A stretch of 64,000 nucleotides of DNA from Pedobacter cryoconitis (GCF_014200595.1 NZ_JACHCG010000002.1:310001-374000), one strand, 5' to 3'; positions 36,018 through 45,059 are shown, numbered from the stretch's first letter. The notes: generated from the letters alone by a model not told the origin. Program-made: numbers and translations.

Positions 36018-36497
36018 TTAATTGGCAGCTAATAAAACTGCCAGTTGAATACAATGGGTATCAGAACGGTTGCTCCAGGCATGATTTGTGCCCCGCTGAA
36101 TCACTATATCTCCAGCTTTTAATAATGTTTCTTCCTCGTCCAGAATCATATAAATCTCTCCTGATAAGATAATGATATAATCAAGTGTAGCGGTTTTATG
36201 CATTAAAGGATGTACTTGTCCAGCCTCCAGCGGTTTAATTCCCAGATCTTTATCTGGTGGAATGCTTACATAACGGAAATAAGACCCGTTTGCAGGTACT
36301 ACCGGATATGCGGTGTTTTCTACTATAATCTCTGTTGACAGGTCTGCTGGCATCTGGCTTGTTGCCCAGATATCTGAGATGATCAGACCAGGGAAATGTT
36401 CTGAGACGTTAGTAGCTATTGCATCATCAGTGATGACTGATCTGCCATTTTTTATTCCTGTGACTATTCGTCGTGGTATCTTTGGTATTTGTGACAT
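36018..36497 (-). CDS. Cupin-domain protein
   Basis: A 159-residue single-domain cupin. C-terminal double-stranded helix motifs: GQVHPLMHKTATLDYIIILSGEIYMIL (about 96-122 in pieces) and LLKAGDIVIQRGTNHAWSNRSD (about 127-148), in which the second motif's His follows the usual 'G..H.W.N' pattern. The first motif has HPLMHKT with the His residues shifted from the canonical HxH. Subfamily resembles small cupins found with oxidoreductases. It shares direction with the zinc-type dehydrogenase gene upstream (39-base gap) and could be co-transcribed. Confidence 0.83.
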   Translation of the reverse strand: MSQIPKIPRRIVTGIKNGRSVITDDAIATNVSEHFPGLIISDIWATSQMPADLSTEIIVENTAYPVVPANGSYFRYVSIPPDKDLGIKPLEAGQVHPLMHKTATLDYIIILSGEIYMILDEEETLLKAGDIVIQRGTNHAWSNRSDTHCIQLAVLLAAN

Positions 36498-36535
36498 TGT
36501 TATAGTATCTTTTGATAAAATTCTACTGGTAGTGA

Positions 36536-37540
36536 CTAAGCGATCTGCATCACTAATTTTCTGCCTTTGGTTTGGTTATCTTCCAAAAGCTGATGTGCCT
36601 CTTTGACTGTTTCTACGCTTAGTAAGCCTATATTTTTTATGGCAGGAGGACTAAGAGAAAGCACTGACATTAACTGCATAAACTTGCTCAGGCTGTCTCC
36701 ATAATAACCATAATTCTTTTCCAGGGAATAGGCATAGTTGGAAATATTCACCAGAACTGCTCCTTTGTGAAACAGTTCTTCCCTTGCCTGCCCGGTGGTT
36801 AAAGCAGTCACATCAGCATAAGTGCCGTTTGTCGCAATTACCTGTGCACAAATCAGGGACATCTGATCCCCAACCAGATCTATACAATGATTAAATAAAT
36901 GACCTTTATTGTGATTTATGATAACCTGTGAAAGATGAGCTGTTTTATAATCAATAAGCTGCTCCTCTTTTAATCCAGCTTTAAGCAATTGACTTTTACT
37001 CTCCTGGTTACCCGCAGTCGCTATGATTTTCTGATAACCTTTAGCAATCAGTATTTTGACCAGCGCCATACCTACACCCCCGGCAGCCCCGGTAATGAAG
37101 ACCGAATCCGTAAACTGGATACCCAACCGGTTATAACATTGCAGCGCTGTAAGAGAAGCACTTGGAATAGCAGCGGCTTCTTCAAAAGTCAACTGCTCAG
37201 GTTTATGTACTAAGAGCAATTCCGGCACACTGATATATTCAGTATAAGTACCGTTTGACCCCATACTACCAGAAGCAGCAAACACTGCATCACCAACTTT
37301 AAATCGTTGCGTTAGTTTACCCACCTTAACAATGACACCAGAAAACTCGCGTCCCAGGATAGGGGAATGCATTCGTTTTTTTTCTGTTTTACCTTGCCTC
37401 ATCTGATAATCAATTGGATTAAAAGCAGTTGCTTTTATTTTAATCAGGATGTCACGATCCCCGGGTTCAGGGATTGCATAATTATTTTCAAGGATGAAAT
37501 TATCAGTACTTCCAAAATCTTTTAATAGAATCGCTTTCAT
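36536..37540 (-). CDS. Zinc-type alcohol dehydrogenase/quinone oxidoreductase (MDR superfamily)
   Basis: A 334-residue NADPH-dependent medium-chain reductase of the quinone oxidoreductase type. It shows MKAILLKDFGS start, GREFSGVIVKVG (about 60-71), ITGAAGGVGMALVKI (about 151-165, nucleotide-binding) and a C-terminal LLEDNQTKGRKLVMQI. Structural zinc Cys residues are absent, as in quinone reductases. I use the ATG at 37538-37540 because the 14 extra upstream residues (MFEQFITVHLNSNY) do not fit the family. A HxlR regulator gene is divergent 126 bases away, the usual setting for stress-induced reductases. Confidence 0.9.
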   Translation of the reverse strand: MKAILLKDFGSTDNFILENNYAIPEPGDRDILIKIKATAFNPIDYQMRQGKTEKKRMHSPILGREFSGVIVKVGKLTQRFKVGDAVFAASGSMGSNGTYTEYISVPELLLVHKPEQLTFEEAAAIPSASLTALQCYNRLGIQFTDSVFITGAAGGVGMALVKILIAKGYQKIIATAGNQESKSQLLKAGLKEEQLIDYKTAHLSQVIINHNKGHLFNHCIDLVGDQMSLICAQVIATNGTYADVTALTTGQAREELFHKGAVLVNISNYAYSLEKNYGYYGDSLSKFMQLMSVLSLSPPAIKNIGLLSVETVKEAHQLLEDNQTKGRKLVMQIA

Positions 37541-37666
37541 ATAATTTGAATTTAAATGAACCGTGATAAACTGTTCAAACACGAAGGCTAATTTAATTGG
37601 TCAATAACTTATATTTGCTATTAGTTAACTACAGGTAACTGGTTACCTCAATTAAACCAGCAGGAA

Positions 37667-38047
37667 ATGGGCACCGTAAAAAATAAAGGGAATATACGTG
37701 AAGCAAGTTGTCAGGAAGAACTTACAGCTATGCGCGATAGTATAGAAATATTAGGGGGAAAATGGAAGTTGTTAATCATGAGGTATCTGACAAACAGGAC
37801 TTCAGAAAATAATCATTTCAAGAAGATTCAGCGGGGTATTAATGGGATTTCTGCCAAAATGTTATCAAAAGAATTAAAAGATCTTGAACTTAATTTAATG
37901 GTGACCAGAACCATTCAGGATACCAGGCCGGTTACCATTGATTATGCGGTAACTGAATATGGTAAAAGTATCATTCCGGTAACTGACATGTTAGTCCAGT
38001 GGGGATTGAACCATCGGGAGAAAATTAAGGAAGATATACTTGTATAG
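37667..38047 (+). CDS. HxlR-family winged-helix transcriptional regulator
   Basis: A 126-residue regulator with the HxlR pattern: Cys residue near the N-terminus (SCQEELTAMRDSIEILGGKWKLLIMRYL in parts, about 14-43), HFKKIQRGINGISAKMLSKELKDLELN (about 50-76) and VTIDYAVTEYGKSIIPVTDML (about 87-107). Such proteins often sense electrophiles or disulfide stress through the N-terminal Cys (about residue 15 here). Divergent from the quinone oxidoreductase gene, its likely target. Confidence 0.9.
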   Translation: MGTVKNKGNIREASCQEELTAMRDSIEILGGKWKLLIMRYLTNRTSENNHFKKIQRGINGISAKMLSKELKDLELNLMVTRTIQDTRPVTIDYAVTEYGKSIIPVTDMLVQWGLNHREKIKEDILV

Positions 38048-38253
38048 CCGCTTTATCGTTATAGTGTTGTGCAAGGGAATCTGCGGAGTCAACTATAAAA
38101 CAATAAGATTTTTGTACTGAAAGATAAAGATGCCTTAACAAGGCAAGGTATAACTATGCGTTATATTTACAGTGGAATATAATTTGCAGCACAACATAAT
38201 TTACAACAATACATAAACAGGCTCTTAAAGTCGAAGCGGGGAAGACACACAGG

Positions 38254-39399
38254 ATGACTAAAAAAGTCAAGTTTATTAATACAAATCAGTCAACATTTTA
38301 TATTACGGTACGAAAAAGGGTTGATACTTATTTTACAACAAACAATATTTCTATCCATGCAAATGGAGCCATGTTGTTTAAAGCTACATTCTTTTTAACA
38401 AGTTTAACGGTACTGTATCTACTGATTCTACTAGCGAATCTTAGTTTGCCAATCTTACTGTTATTAGCTATGCTATTGGGCGTATCCGGAGCATTTGTAG
38501 GCTTTAATATCTGCCACGATGCTATTCATAACTCCTTTTCACGTAATGCTACTGTCAACAAGGTCTTCAGCTTTGTATTTAACCTGATTGGTGCCAGCCC
38601 ATATGTATGGAACATTTGCCATAACATTGTACACCATACCTATACAAATATTGCTGGTCATGACGAGGATATTGATGTAGCACCGGGCCTTATCCGGTTT
38701 TCTGATACTGAAACCGTTAACAAACTGCAAAGATATCAGCATTACTATGCATTTATATTGTATAGCTTTTCTATGTTATCATGGGTTTTCAGAAAAGATT
38801 ATAAGAAATTTTTTCAGCATAAAATAGGTGAACATACCGTGGTACATCCCCGTGCTGAATATTACAAACTCTTTGGTTACAAAGCAATCTATTATTTCCT
38901 GTTTATCGCTTTGCCTTTAATCGTGATGCCCATTACCTGGGGTCAGTTTTTAATCGGTTTTCTGGCCATGCAACTCGCTCAGGGCTTAGTGCTCGGACTT
39001 GTATTTCAACTGGCACATGTGGTAGAAGGAACTGACTTCCCTTTACCGAATGAAGAAGGAAATATGGAAGAAGCCTGGGCAGCACATCAAATGAGAACTA
39101 CAGCAAATTTTGCCGGAGGAAGTAAGATAGCGGCTTTCTTATGCGGAGGATTAAACCGCCAGATAGAACATCACCTTTTTCCGAAAATCTGTCATATCCA
39201 TTATCCTGCAATAGGTGCTATTGTTAAAGAAACTGCTAAAGAATTTAACCTTCCATATATAGAAAGTATCACCTTTACAGCTGCTTTGCAATCACATTAC
39301 CGGACGCTGAGGAGATTGGGAAAAGAGACTTATCAAACGAATAAAAACATTAACAGAGAAGTTTATATCGTTCCGGAAACTGTGGTGGTTGTGCTTTAA
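38254..39399 (+). CDS. Membrane fatty acid desaturase (front-end/acyl-CoA type)
   Basis: A 381-residue integral membrane desaturase with four or more hydrophobic helices and three His boxes: HDAIHN (about 89-94), HNIVHHTYTN (about 124-133) and QIEHHLFP (about 304-311). The Gln in the third box is typical of front-end (delta-6/delta-5 type) desaturases. No cytochrome b5 domain. It would insert a double bond into membrane acyl chains. Its stop codon overlaps that of the convergent gene by three bases. The 205 bases upstream hold only a small GCCTT/AAGGC hairpin (38132-38144 region). Confidence 0.9.
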   Translation: MTKKVKFINTNQSTFYITVRKRVDTYFTTNNISIHANGAMLFKATFFLTSLTVLYLLILLANLSLPILLLLAMLLGVSGAFVGFNICHDAIHNSFSRNATVNKVFSFVFNLIGASPYVWNICHNIVHHTYTNIAGHDEDIDVAPGLIRFSDTETVNKLQRYQHYYAFILYSFSMLSWVFRKDYKKFFQHKIGEHTVVHPRAEYYKLFGYKAIYYFLFIALPLIVMPITWGQFLIGFLAMQLAQGLVLGLVFQLAHVVEGTDFPLPNEEGNMEEAWAAHQMRTTANFAGGSKIAAFLCGGLNRQIEHHLFPKICHIHYPAIGAIVKETAKEFNLPYIESITFTAALQSHYRTLRRLGKETYQTNKNINREVYIVPETVVVVL

Positions 39400-39911
39400 A
39401 ATTTTTCCCTGAGCGGAATCCTTTTCCATAAACTTTTATCAATTTGATTGGTATCTATATCTTTGATCCAGAACAAATCTGAAGTAATATATACAACCTT
39501 ACAGGTTTTATAAATAGGGTAGATCTTTTGATCAGAACCGCAGCCTTTTCTTCTTAAAATGATCTGAGTACCCGGACTGTCTTTATACTCAAATAAAGTC
39601 CGGTCTGTACTCCAGCTGCACATACCAGAAAAAACAGTTATGAAAGCTATAAAGGCTGCGAAGAATGCAGCTACTACAGTTAAACCTACTTTTATAAGCA
39701 ATGGCTTTTTACGATCTGTTTTTTTTAGCGTGCCGGATAAAGTAAATAACACAGCTGTTTGTAATCCGTAGAATACAAACAGCTGATGAAAGTCCCCGCT
39801 TTTTCCAATCTTGATTTCCAGCGGAATAAGTTTTCCGAACAGTGCTATAATTACCCAGCAAGCAATAGCAGCTATCGAAGTCCAGAATACGAGTCTTTTT
39901 AGTGCTTGCAT
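39396..39911 (-). CDS. Hypothetical membrane protein
   Basis: A 171-residue protein with three or four predicted transmembrane segments (about 7-28, 45-62, 73-97) and a polar C-terminal domain containing two Cys (GCGSDQKIY, KTCKVVYITSD). I do not recognise a family. It follows the 2-hydroxyacid dehydrogenase-like gene by seven bases on the same strand and overlaps the convergent desaturase gene at the stop codons. Confidence 0.7.
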   Translation of the reverse strand: MQALKRLVFWTSIAAIACWVIIALFGKLIPLEIKIGKSGDFHQLFVFYGLQTAVLFTLSGTLKKTDRKKPLLIKVGLTVVAAFFAAFIAFITVFSGMCSWSTDRTLFEYKDSPGTQIILRRKGCGSDQKIYPIYKTCKVVYITSDLFWIKDIDTNQIDKSLWKRIPLREKF

Positions 39912-39918
39912 TAAAAAA

Positions 39919-40821
39919 TTATTTATTATCCAGGTAATTGGTCATATTGATAAAAACCTTCTCTGAAAGCCTTTGTTTCGCTTCAAAAGTAAAGCCTCCA
40001 AACTGATCAGATAAAATGATATTATCATGCTTTGCAAATTCTTCCGCAAAGTCCCCAACTCCGTCCGCATCAAAGATGGCAAAGTTTTTGGCATCCGCGA
40101 TCCAGTTTAGAAACGCTTCCTTCTCAAAAGGCACTCCCAATGATGTATTGACAAGAATTGAATTCGGTTTCTTTAATTTAAACTCTTTTTCTGTAAGGAC
40201 AATTGTATTTTTTGGTAAATGTGTTGAAATGATATCACAAGATTTCATTAACTCATCAAGGGGTAAAAATGTAATCCCATTTTTTTCCTGCTCATATTTT
40301 CTGCTGCGGTTAAAATAAAATACCTGCATGCCAAAATGCTGTGCAGTTTGTGCGACCATCAATCCTAATGTTCCAAGACCAATGATTCCTATGCTTTTAT
40401 TTTTTAACTCCATAGGTTCATCCTTCCATCTGGCCTTTATTAAGCCTTTGAGTAAGAAAATCAGCTGTGCGAATATAAATTCTACTGCACCTTCATCTCC
40501 ATAATCTCTAACCCCTTTTACCTGGATACCTTTTTCTCTTGCTGCTATAATATCAACATTTGCAGAAGCTTCATCATACAAACTGCAACACATACCAATA
40601 TATTTTAAATGAGAAGTCTGCGCAATAATTTCTGCTTTAATTTTTGTTTGCCAGCTTACCAGTACCGCATCTGAATCACCGATGCGGGCAAGCGTTTCGG
40701 CATCATCCTGAGGGTAATCATTATATATGCTGATTTTATTTTTTGATAAAGCAGCAAGCTGTTCTATGATTGCTTCAGTCAGACCGCTGCGATCTATAAT
40801 AGTTATCTTTTCGAATTTCAT
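39919..40821 (-). CDS. D-2-hydroxyacid dehydrogenase-like protein with altered catalytic residues
   Basis: A 300-residue Rossmann protein of the D-isomer-specific 2-hydroxyacid dehydrogenase family. The NAD-binding loop is GIIGLGTLGLMVA (about 146-158). The segment that normally carries the catalytic Arg (VNxxRG) reads VNTSLG (about 224-229), and the one that normally carries the catalytic His (PHxxG) reads SDQFGGFT (about 272-279). The Glu region is FDADGVGDF, also unlike the usual DVFEEEP. The fold and cofactor site seem intact, so it may be a divergent reductase or a pseudoenzyme. It may be co-transcribed with the membrane protein downstream. Confidence 0.78.
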   Translation of the reverse strand: MKFEKITIIDRSGLTEAIIEQLAALSKNKISIYNDYPQDDAETLARIGDSDAVLVSWQTKIKAEIIAQTSHLKYIGMCCSLYDEASANVDIIAAREKGIQVKGVRDYGDEGAVEFIFAQLIFLLKGLIKARWKDEPMELKNKSIGIIGLGTLGLMVAQTAQHFGMQVFYFNRSRKYEQEKNGITFLPLDELMKSCDIISTHLPKNTIVLTEKEFKLKKPNSILVNTSLGVPFEKEAFLNWIADAKNFAIFDADGVGDFAEEFAKHDNIILSDQFGGFTFEAKQRLSEKVFINMTNYLDNK

Positions 40822-41100
40822 GTTATCGTTAATTAATTATCAGAAATGCGAATATATATTAATTGTAATCATTAAGATATAAGTTAAACAAAAAGCAAGA
40901 GCAGCCATTTAATAAAAATCACCTGACTGAGTGGTAAGTGAATAGCAATCATGCCCTTATCACATATCAAATTAAAGTCACAAATTGATTCTGCTTCTCC
41001 CGTTATCAAACTGAGCTTTATAACAAATGAAAATTGAGCTTTCCAGCAAAGCGGGCTTCCTCAATACTTCCGAACTTTAACTCAACAAAAATCATAGCAA

Positions 41101-42000
41101 ATGACAAATTCAGAAACAACCAAAAAAGTTTGGTTTATCACCGGAAGTTCAAGAGGATTAGGAAGAAACCTGACCGAAAGTGTGCTCGCTAATGGAGCTA
41201 ATGTAGTCGCAACGGCGCGTAATCCAGAACAATTAAATGAGCTTCTGGCAAAATATCCGGATCAGCTTTTTCCCGTAAAGCTGGACGTCACAGATCAAAA
41301 TCAAATTAACCAGGCAGTTAAAGCGGCTATCGGGCATTTTGGCCGTATCGATGTATTGGTAAACAATGCTGGTTTCGGAATTACCGGAGCTGCCGAAGCT
41401 TTTACTGATGAACAAGTACGCAGTCAGCTGGAAACTAATTTAAATGCACCTATTGCTATTACCCGTGCTATTTTGCCTTATATGCGCAAACAACGCTCAG
41501 GAAGAATTCTTCAGATCAGTTCTGTAGGAGGAAGAGTTGGCCATTTTGGACTGACGATTTATCAGGCTGCTAAATTCGGTTTGGGTGGTTTTAGCGAGGC
41601 ATTGGCTCAGGAAGTTGCGCATTTGGGAATTTATGTAACCAGCGTTGAACCAGGAGGGTTCCGTACAGACTGGGCTGGTGATTCGATGAGTTATGCACAA
41701 GGAGTAGAAGGATACGAATCTACTGTCGATCAGATAGCCGGACTTTTTAAAGCAGGTAATTTTGTGCCCATGGGAGATCCTGACAAGGCTGCAAAAGTAA
41801 TGATTGACCTGGTTGAACATCCGAAACCACCTGTTCATCTGATTCTGGGCAGCGAAGCCGTAGGTCTTGTAAAGCATGCTGAAGCTTTAAAAATGGCAGA
41901 ATTTGAGGAGTGGATACCAGTATCTGTTTCCACAGACCATGCAGAAGCTGTAAATTTTCTGGAAACTGAAGAAGGAAAAACACTGTTGAAAAAAGCATAA
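41101..42000 (+). CDS. Short-chain dehydrogenase/reductase
   Basis: A 299-residue classical SDR: TGSSRGLGR cofactor loop (about 14-22), NNAGFG (about 89-94), ISSVGG and catalytic YQAAKFG (Tyr and Lys about 155-159). The C-terminal extension beyond 250 is usual for this oxidoreductase subgroup. NAD(P)-dependent; substrate unknown. An AraC-type regulator gene lies 38 bases downstream on the same strand, so this SDR is a plausible target or co-regulated partner. Confidence 0.9.
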   Translation: MTNSETTKKVWFITGSSRGLGRNLTESVLANGANVVATARNPEQLNELLAKYPDQLFPVKLDVTDQNQINQAVKAAIGHFGRIDVLVNNAGFGITGAAEAFTDEQVRSQLETNLNAPIAITRAILPYMRKQRSGRILQISSVGGRVGHFGLTIYQAAKFGLGGFSEALAQEVAHLGIYVTSVEPGGFRTDWAGDSMSYAQGVEGYESTVDQIAGLFKAGNFVPMGDPDKAAKVMIDLVEHPKPPVHLILGSEAVGLVKHAEALKMAEFEEWIPVSVSTDHAEAVNFLETEEGKTLLKKA

Positions 42001-42038
42001 GCTGATAGCCTGTTTAATCTTATATATTTGAGCTTGAT

Positions 42039-42845
42039 ATGTTCCGGAAAGAAGAAGAAGATAATAAATTGACCCAGATACTCTATTCCTGCTATTTTAC
42101 CAAAAGCAGGGAAGGGGAGCAGTTCGTGCCTGAACATATTTTTACTTACCAGATTTCTGGAACTCTTCATCTCAATGATGGGCATCAATCGCATGTTTTT
42201 AAGGAAGGTGACTTTAGGTTCTGTAAAAGAAACAATCTGGTAAAATTCATGAAAATACCGCCGGAAAACGGAGAATTCAAATCGATATCTGTTCGTCTTG
42301 ACCAGCAAATGCTTCGCGATTTTAGCATAGAATATGGTTATAATAAGGTTAAAAAGCACGAGAGTGAGATTATTCATGAATTAAAGCCAGATCCACTTTA
42401 CAAAAGCTATATGGATTCGCTTCTTCCTTATCAATTCAAACAACCAGAGAATCAAAAGCTACTGTCCTTAAAATTGAGAGAGGCTATTCTGATCCTGCTG
42501 CAAACTAATCCGGAACTGGCCGATACCTTATTCGATTTTACAGAACCAGGGAAGATAGATCTGGAAGCTTTTATGAATAAGAATTTCCACTTCAATGTGG
42601 AGATGAAAAGGTTTGCTTATTTAACCGGAAGAAGCCTGGCTACTTTTAAAAGAGACTTTGAGAAACTTTATCAAATTCCTCCAGGCAGGTGGTTACAGCA
42701 AAGAAGATTACAAGAAGCTTATCATTTGATCAAGGAAAAAGGAAAAGCAGTTTCAGAGGTCTATCTGGAAGTTGGGTTTGAAGATCTTTCGCATTTCTCT
42801 TTCGCTTTTAAGAAAAAATACGGACTGGCGCCTTCAAGATTATAA
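42039..42845 (+). CDS. AraC-family transcriptional regulator
   Basis: A 268-residue regulator. The N-terminal part (1-150) resembles the ExsA-type sensing domain (FTYQISGTLHLNDG, FRFCKRNNLVKF). The C-terminal double helix-turn-helix spans about 165-268: LAYLTGRSLATFKRDFEKLYQIPPGRWLQQRRLQEAYHLI in pieces and SEVYLEVGFEDLSHFSFAFKKKYGLAPSRL in pieces, the second being the AraC signature. Complete. Probably controls the upstream SDR or the downstream RibD-type gene. Confidence 0.92.
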   Translation: MFRKEEEDNKLTQILYSCYFTKSREGEQFVPEHIFTYQISGTLHLNDGHQSHVFKEGDFRFCKRNNLVKFMKIPPENGEFKSISVRLDQQMLRDFSIEYGYNKVKKHESEIIHELKPDPLYKSYMDSLLPYQFKQPENQKLLSLKLREAILILLQTNPELADTLFDFTEPGKIDLEAFMNKNFHFNVEMKRFAYLTGRSLATFKRDFEKLYQIPPGRWLQQRRLQEAYHLIKEKGKAVSEVYLEVGFEDLSHFSFAFKKKYGLAPSRL

Positions 42846-42919
42846 TAACAGAAATCAGCCAGTTAACCTGTCACAATCCGGGTGTATATTGCCCCCTTTA
42901 AATGGCGCGTACACACCCG

Positions 42920-42955
42920 AATGGAATAAGCTTTCCTTTGTAAATTTATTCCATT
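42920..42955 (+). promoter_or_regulatory. Operator-like inverted repeat ahead of the RibD-type gene
   Basis: AATGGAATAA (42920-42929) and TTATTCCATT (42946-42955) are perfect 10-base complements with 16 bases between, ending seven bases before the ATG at 42963. The spacer holds TTCCTTTG, a partial -7 element. A second pair, CGGGTGT/ACACCCG, is close by (about 42879-42919). Confidence 0.4.
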
Positions 42956-42962
42956 AAAAAAA

Positions 42963-43535
42963 ATGACAATGAGAAAAATAGTATTATTGATGCATATCAC
43001 ACTAGATGGCTTTGCAGCAGGGCCAAATGGCGAAATGGACTGGATTCATATAAATGAAGAGATGTTTGATTACATAGGTGAGCAAACGAACCTGGCAGAT
43101 ACTGCTTTGTACGGACGGGTTACCTATCAGATGATGGAAAACTACTGGCCAGCAGCAGCAGGCAAGCCCGGAGCTTCCAAACATGATATTGAACATTCCA
43201 CATGGTATAATAAAGTCTCCAAAGTTATTTTATCAAAGACTTTGGCAGGGCAGGAGCTTGCTGACACCATGATTATCAGTAGTCAGCCAGCTGAAAAAAT
43301 TAAAACATTAAAGGAGCAGAAAGGAACGAATATTCTAATGATCGGAAGTCCGGGAGCTGTACATTCACTTTTACAGGAAAATCTGATAGATGAATTTTTG
43401 CTATTTGTAAATCCTGTTATCTTAGGCCAGGGAATTCCATTATTCAGTGCCGTAAAAGAGGCCATTCAACTTAAACTTGTCAATAACATTACTTTTTCTT
43501 CCGGGGTGGCCTGTTTACGTTACGAAAAGCTATAA
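42963..43535 (+). CDS. Dihydrofolate reductase/RibD C-terminal-like reductase
   Basis: A 190-residue RibD_C/DHFR-like protein: MRKIVLLMHITLDGFAAGPNGEMDW N-terminus (Met at 42963 or 42969), ALYGRVTYQMMENYWP (about 48-63), KVILSKTL, NILMIGSPGAVHSLLQENLIDEFLLFVNPVILGQGIPLF in pieces (about 125-163). These are the standard marks of the stand-alone 'dihydrofolate reductase family' found in many Bacteroidota. NADPH-dependent reduction is expected; substrate unknown. Confidence 0.9.
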   Translation: MTMRKIVLLMHITLDGFAAGPNGEMDWIHINEEMFDYIGEQTNLADTALYGRVTYQMMENYWPAAAGKPGASKHDIEHSTWYNKVSKVILSKTLAGQELADTMIISSQPAEKIKTLKEQKGTNILMIGSPGAVHSLLQENLIDEFLLFVNPVILGQGIPLFSAVKEAIQLKLVNNITFSSGVACLRYEKL

Positions 43536-43593
43536 GAGCTCAGAAATCAAAATATTCAACCGTTTGGATCAACTGATCTGTACATTAATTATT

Positions 43594-43620
43594 GAAGCTC
43601 CATAAATTTTATGGAGCTTC
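43594..43620. terminator. Bidirectional terminator
   Basis: GAAGCTCCATAAA (43594-43606) and TTTATGGAGCTTC (43608-43620) are perfect complements between the convergent RibD-type and alpha/beta hydrolase genes. Confidence 0.7.
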
Positions 43621-43629
43621 ACTAATTAA

Positions 43630-44400
43630 TCAGGGCTTACCAGCTTTTTCAGCTGCCATGATAATTAATTTAGCCACCTCCTGCGGATGTGACATAAATA
43701 CTGAATGACTGGCACCTTCTATTTCTACCGTTTGGCTATTTGCTCTTTTCGCATACATCCGTTCCAGATCAGGATTGATAATCCGGTCAGCTTTAGCGAC
43801 CATATACCAGCTTGGTTTAGTTTTCCAGGCAGGATTACGGACAACCGCATGAAAAGCTGAATCTGCTACAGGCATTTGTGAGTTTGCGATGAATTTTGCT
43901 TCTTTCAGCGGCACATCTGCTGCGAAATCAGCAGGGAAGCTTGCCGGATCGATATAATCAAAACCATCAGCTCCCTTTTTAAGAGATTTATAGGCCGAAG
44001 GATATAGCTTTCCATTTGCCGCTTCATTTTCTCCGTCGGCCGGAGCATGTGCAGCAATGTATACTAATCCCTGAACGTGTTCTTCATTACCTGCTACAGT
44101 GATTACTGCGCCGCCATAACTATGTCCAACTAAAATACAAGGGCCATCCTGCAAAGCAAGTACGCGTTTCACAGCTGCCACATCCCCATCAAAAGAAGTT
44201 AAAGGATGCTGAACAACACTTACATGATATCCATCTTTAACAAGAATATCGTAAACTGACTTCCAGCCCGACCCGTCCACAAACGCACCGTGTACCAGAA
44301 CAATGTTTTTAATGCCAGCTGGTTGCTGTGCCCTCACAAAACCAGTATTGAAAATGGTGGTTAGTGCAAGCACGGCCAGCCCAAAAGTTAATTTTCTCAT
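43630..44400 (-). CDS. Exported alpha/beta-fold hydrolase
   Basis: A 256-residue alpha/beta hydrolase with a signal peptide (about 1-24, FVRAQ). Motifs: VLVHGAFVDGSGW (oxyanion region, about 34-46), VGHSYGG (nucleophile Ser about 96) and GASHSVFMSHP (catalytic His about 234). This matches the small MhpC/EstA-like esterases with an HGAFVDGSGW signature common in soil bacteria. Substrate unknown. A single gene. Confidence 0.9.
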   Translation of the reverse strand: MRKLTFGLAVLALTTIFNTGFVRAQQPAGIKNIVLVHGAFVDGSGWKSVYDILVKDGYHVSVVQHPLTSFDGDVAAVKRVLALQDGPCILVGHSYGGAVITVAGNEEHVQGLVYIAAHAPADGENEAANGKLYPSAYKSLKKGADGFDYIDPASFPADFAADVPLKEAKFIANSQMPVADSAFHAVVRNPAWKTKPSWYMVAKADRIINPDLERMYAKRANSQTVEIEGASHSVFMSHPQEVAKLIIMAAEKAGKP

Positions 44401-44487
44401 TTGATATGATTATTTACTTAGTCAAATGTTGCTGATTTTCAGGGAATAGCAGTCAGGTTAATCTCATAAAAACAGGAGGGAAACAAA

Positions 44488-44516
44488 AAAGGCTTTCGTA
44501 ATTTACGAAAGCCTTT
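44488..44516 (-). terminator. Terminator of the tRNA cluster
   Basis: AAAGGCTTTCGTAA (44488-44501)/TTACGAAAGCCTTT (44503-44516) pair almost back to back; on the reverse strand the stem is followed by TTTTTTGTTT. It ends the reverse-strand Gly-Leu-Gly-Leu tRNA transcript. Confidence 0.75.
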
Positions 44517-44522
44517 AAGCAG

Positions 44523-44607
44523 TACTCAGAGCGGGAATCGAACCCGCACGACTTTTAAGGTCACAGGATTTTAAGTCCTGCGTGTCTACCAGTTCCACCA
44601 TCTGAGC
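44523..44607 (-). tRNA. tRNA-Leu (anticodon TAA), copy 2
   Basis: 85 bases on the reverse strand. Acceptor GCTCAGA/TCTGAGT, anticodon loop CTTAAAA (anticodon TAA) on stem CAGGA/TCCTG, long variable arm and T-loop GTTCGATTC. Sequence is the same as the copy 250 bases upstream. CCA is not encoded. Confidence 0.94.
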
Positions 44608-44655
44608 AGGTGTTAAACCTTTTAAAAATAAAAACCTTCTTAGAGAAGGCTTTAG

Positions 44656-44728
<73 letters not shown>

Positions 44729-44772
44729 ATTGGTATAGTATTATCGGTTCTGTATAACTTTATACAGTTGAG

Positions 44773-44857
44773 TACTCAGAGCGGGAATCGAACCCGCACG
44801 ACTTTTAAGGTCACAGGATTTTAAGTCCTGCGTGTCTACCAGTTCCACCATCTGAGC
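44773..44857 (-). tRNA. tRNA-Leu (anticodon TAA), copy 1
   Basis: 85 bases on the reverse strand with the same acceptor, anticodon (TAA), variable arm and T-arm as the tRNA at 44523-44607; offset exactly 250 bases. Confidence 0.94.
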
Positions 44858-44905
44858 AGGTGTTAACCTTTTAAATAAATGCCTTCCGGTAAAGAAGACA
44901 CTTAG

Positions 44906-44978
<73 letters not shown>

Positions 44979-45059
44979 ATTGGTTTTATCAACATCATCC
45001 GATGTTTCCGTCACGTTGGCAAGGCTTAAAACTGTATACCTTGTTTCCGTTTGGGATTG

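Noticed and set aside
37541..37582. Fourteen-residue N-terminal extension of the quinone oxidoreductase
   Set aside because: Family members start at the MKAILL motif, and the extension would reach into the promoter region shared with HxlR.
38048..38253. Possible riboswitch or small gene ahead of the desaturase gene
   Set aside because: Only a five-pair GCCTT/AAGGC hairpin and tiny frames such as MRYIYSGI are seen; no aptamer pattern recognised.
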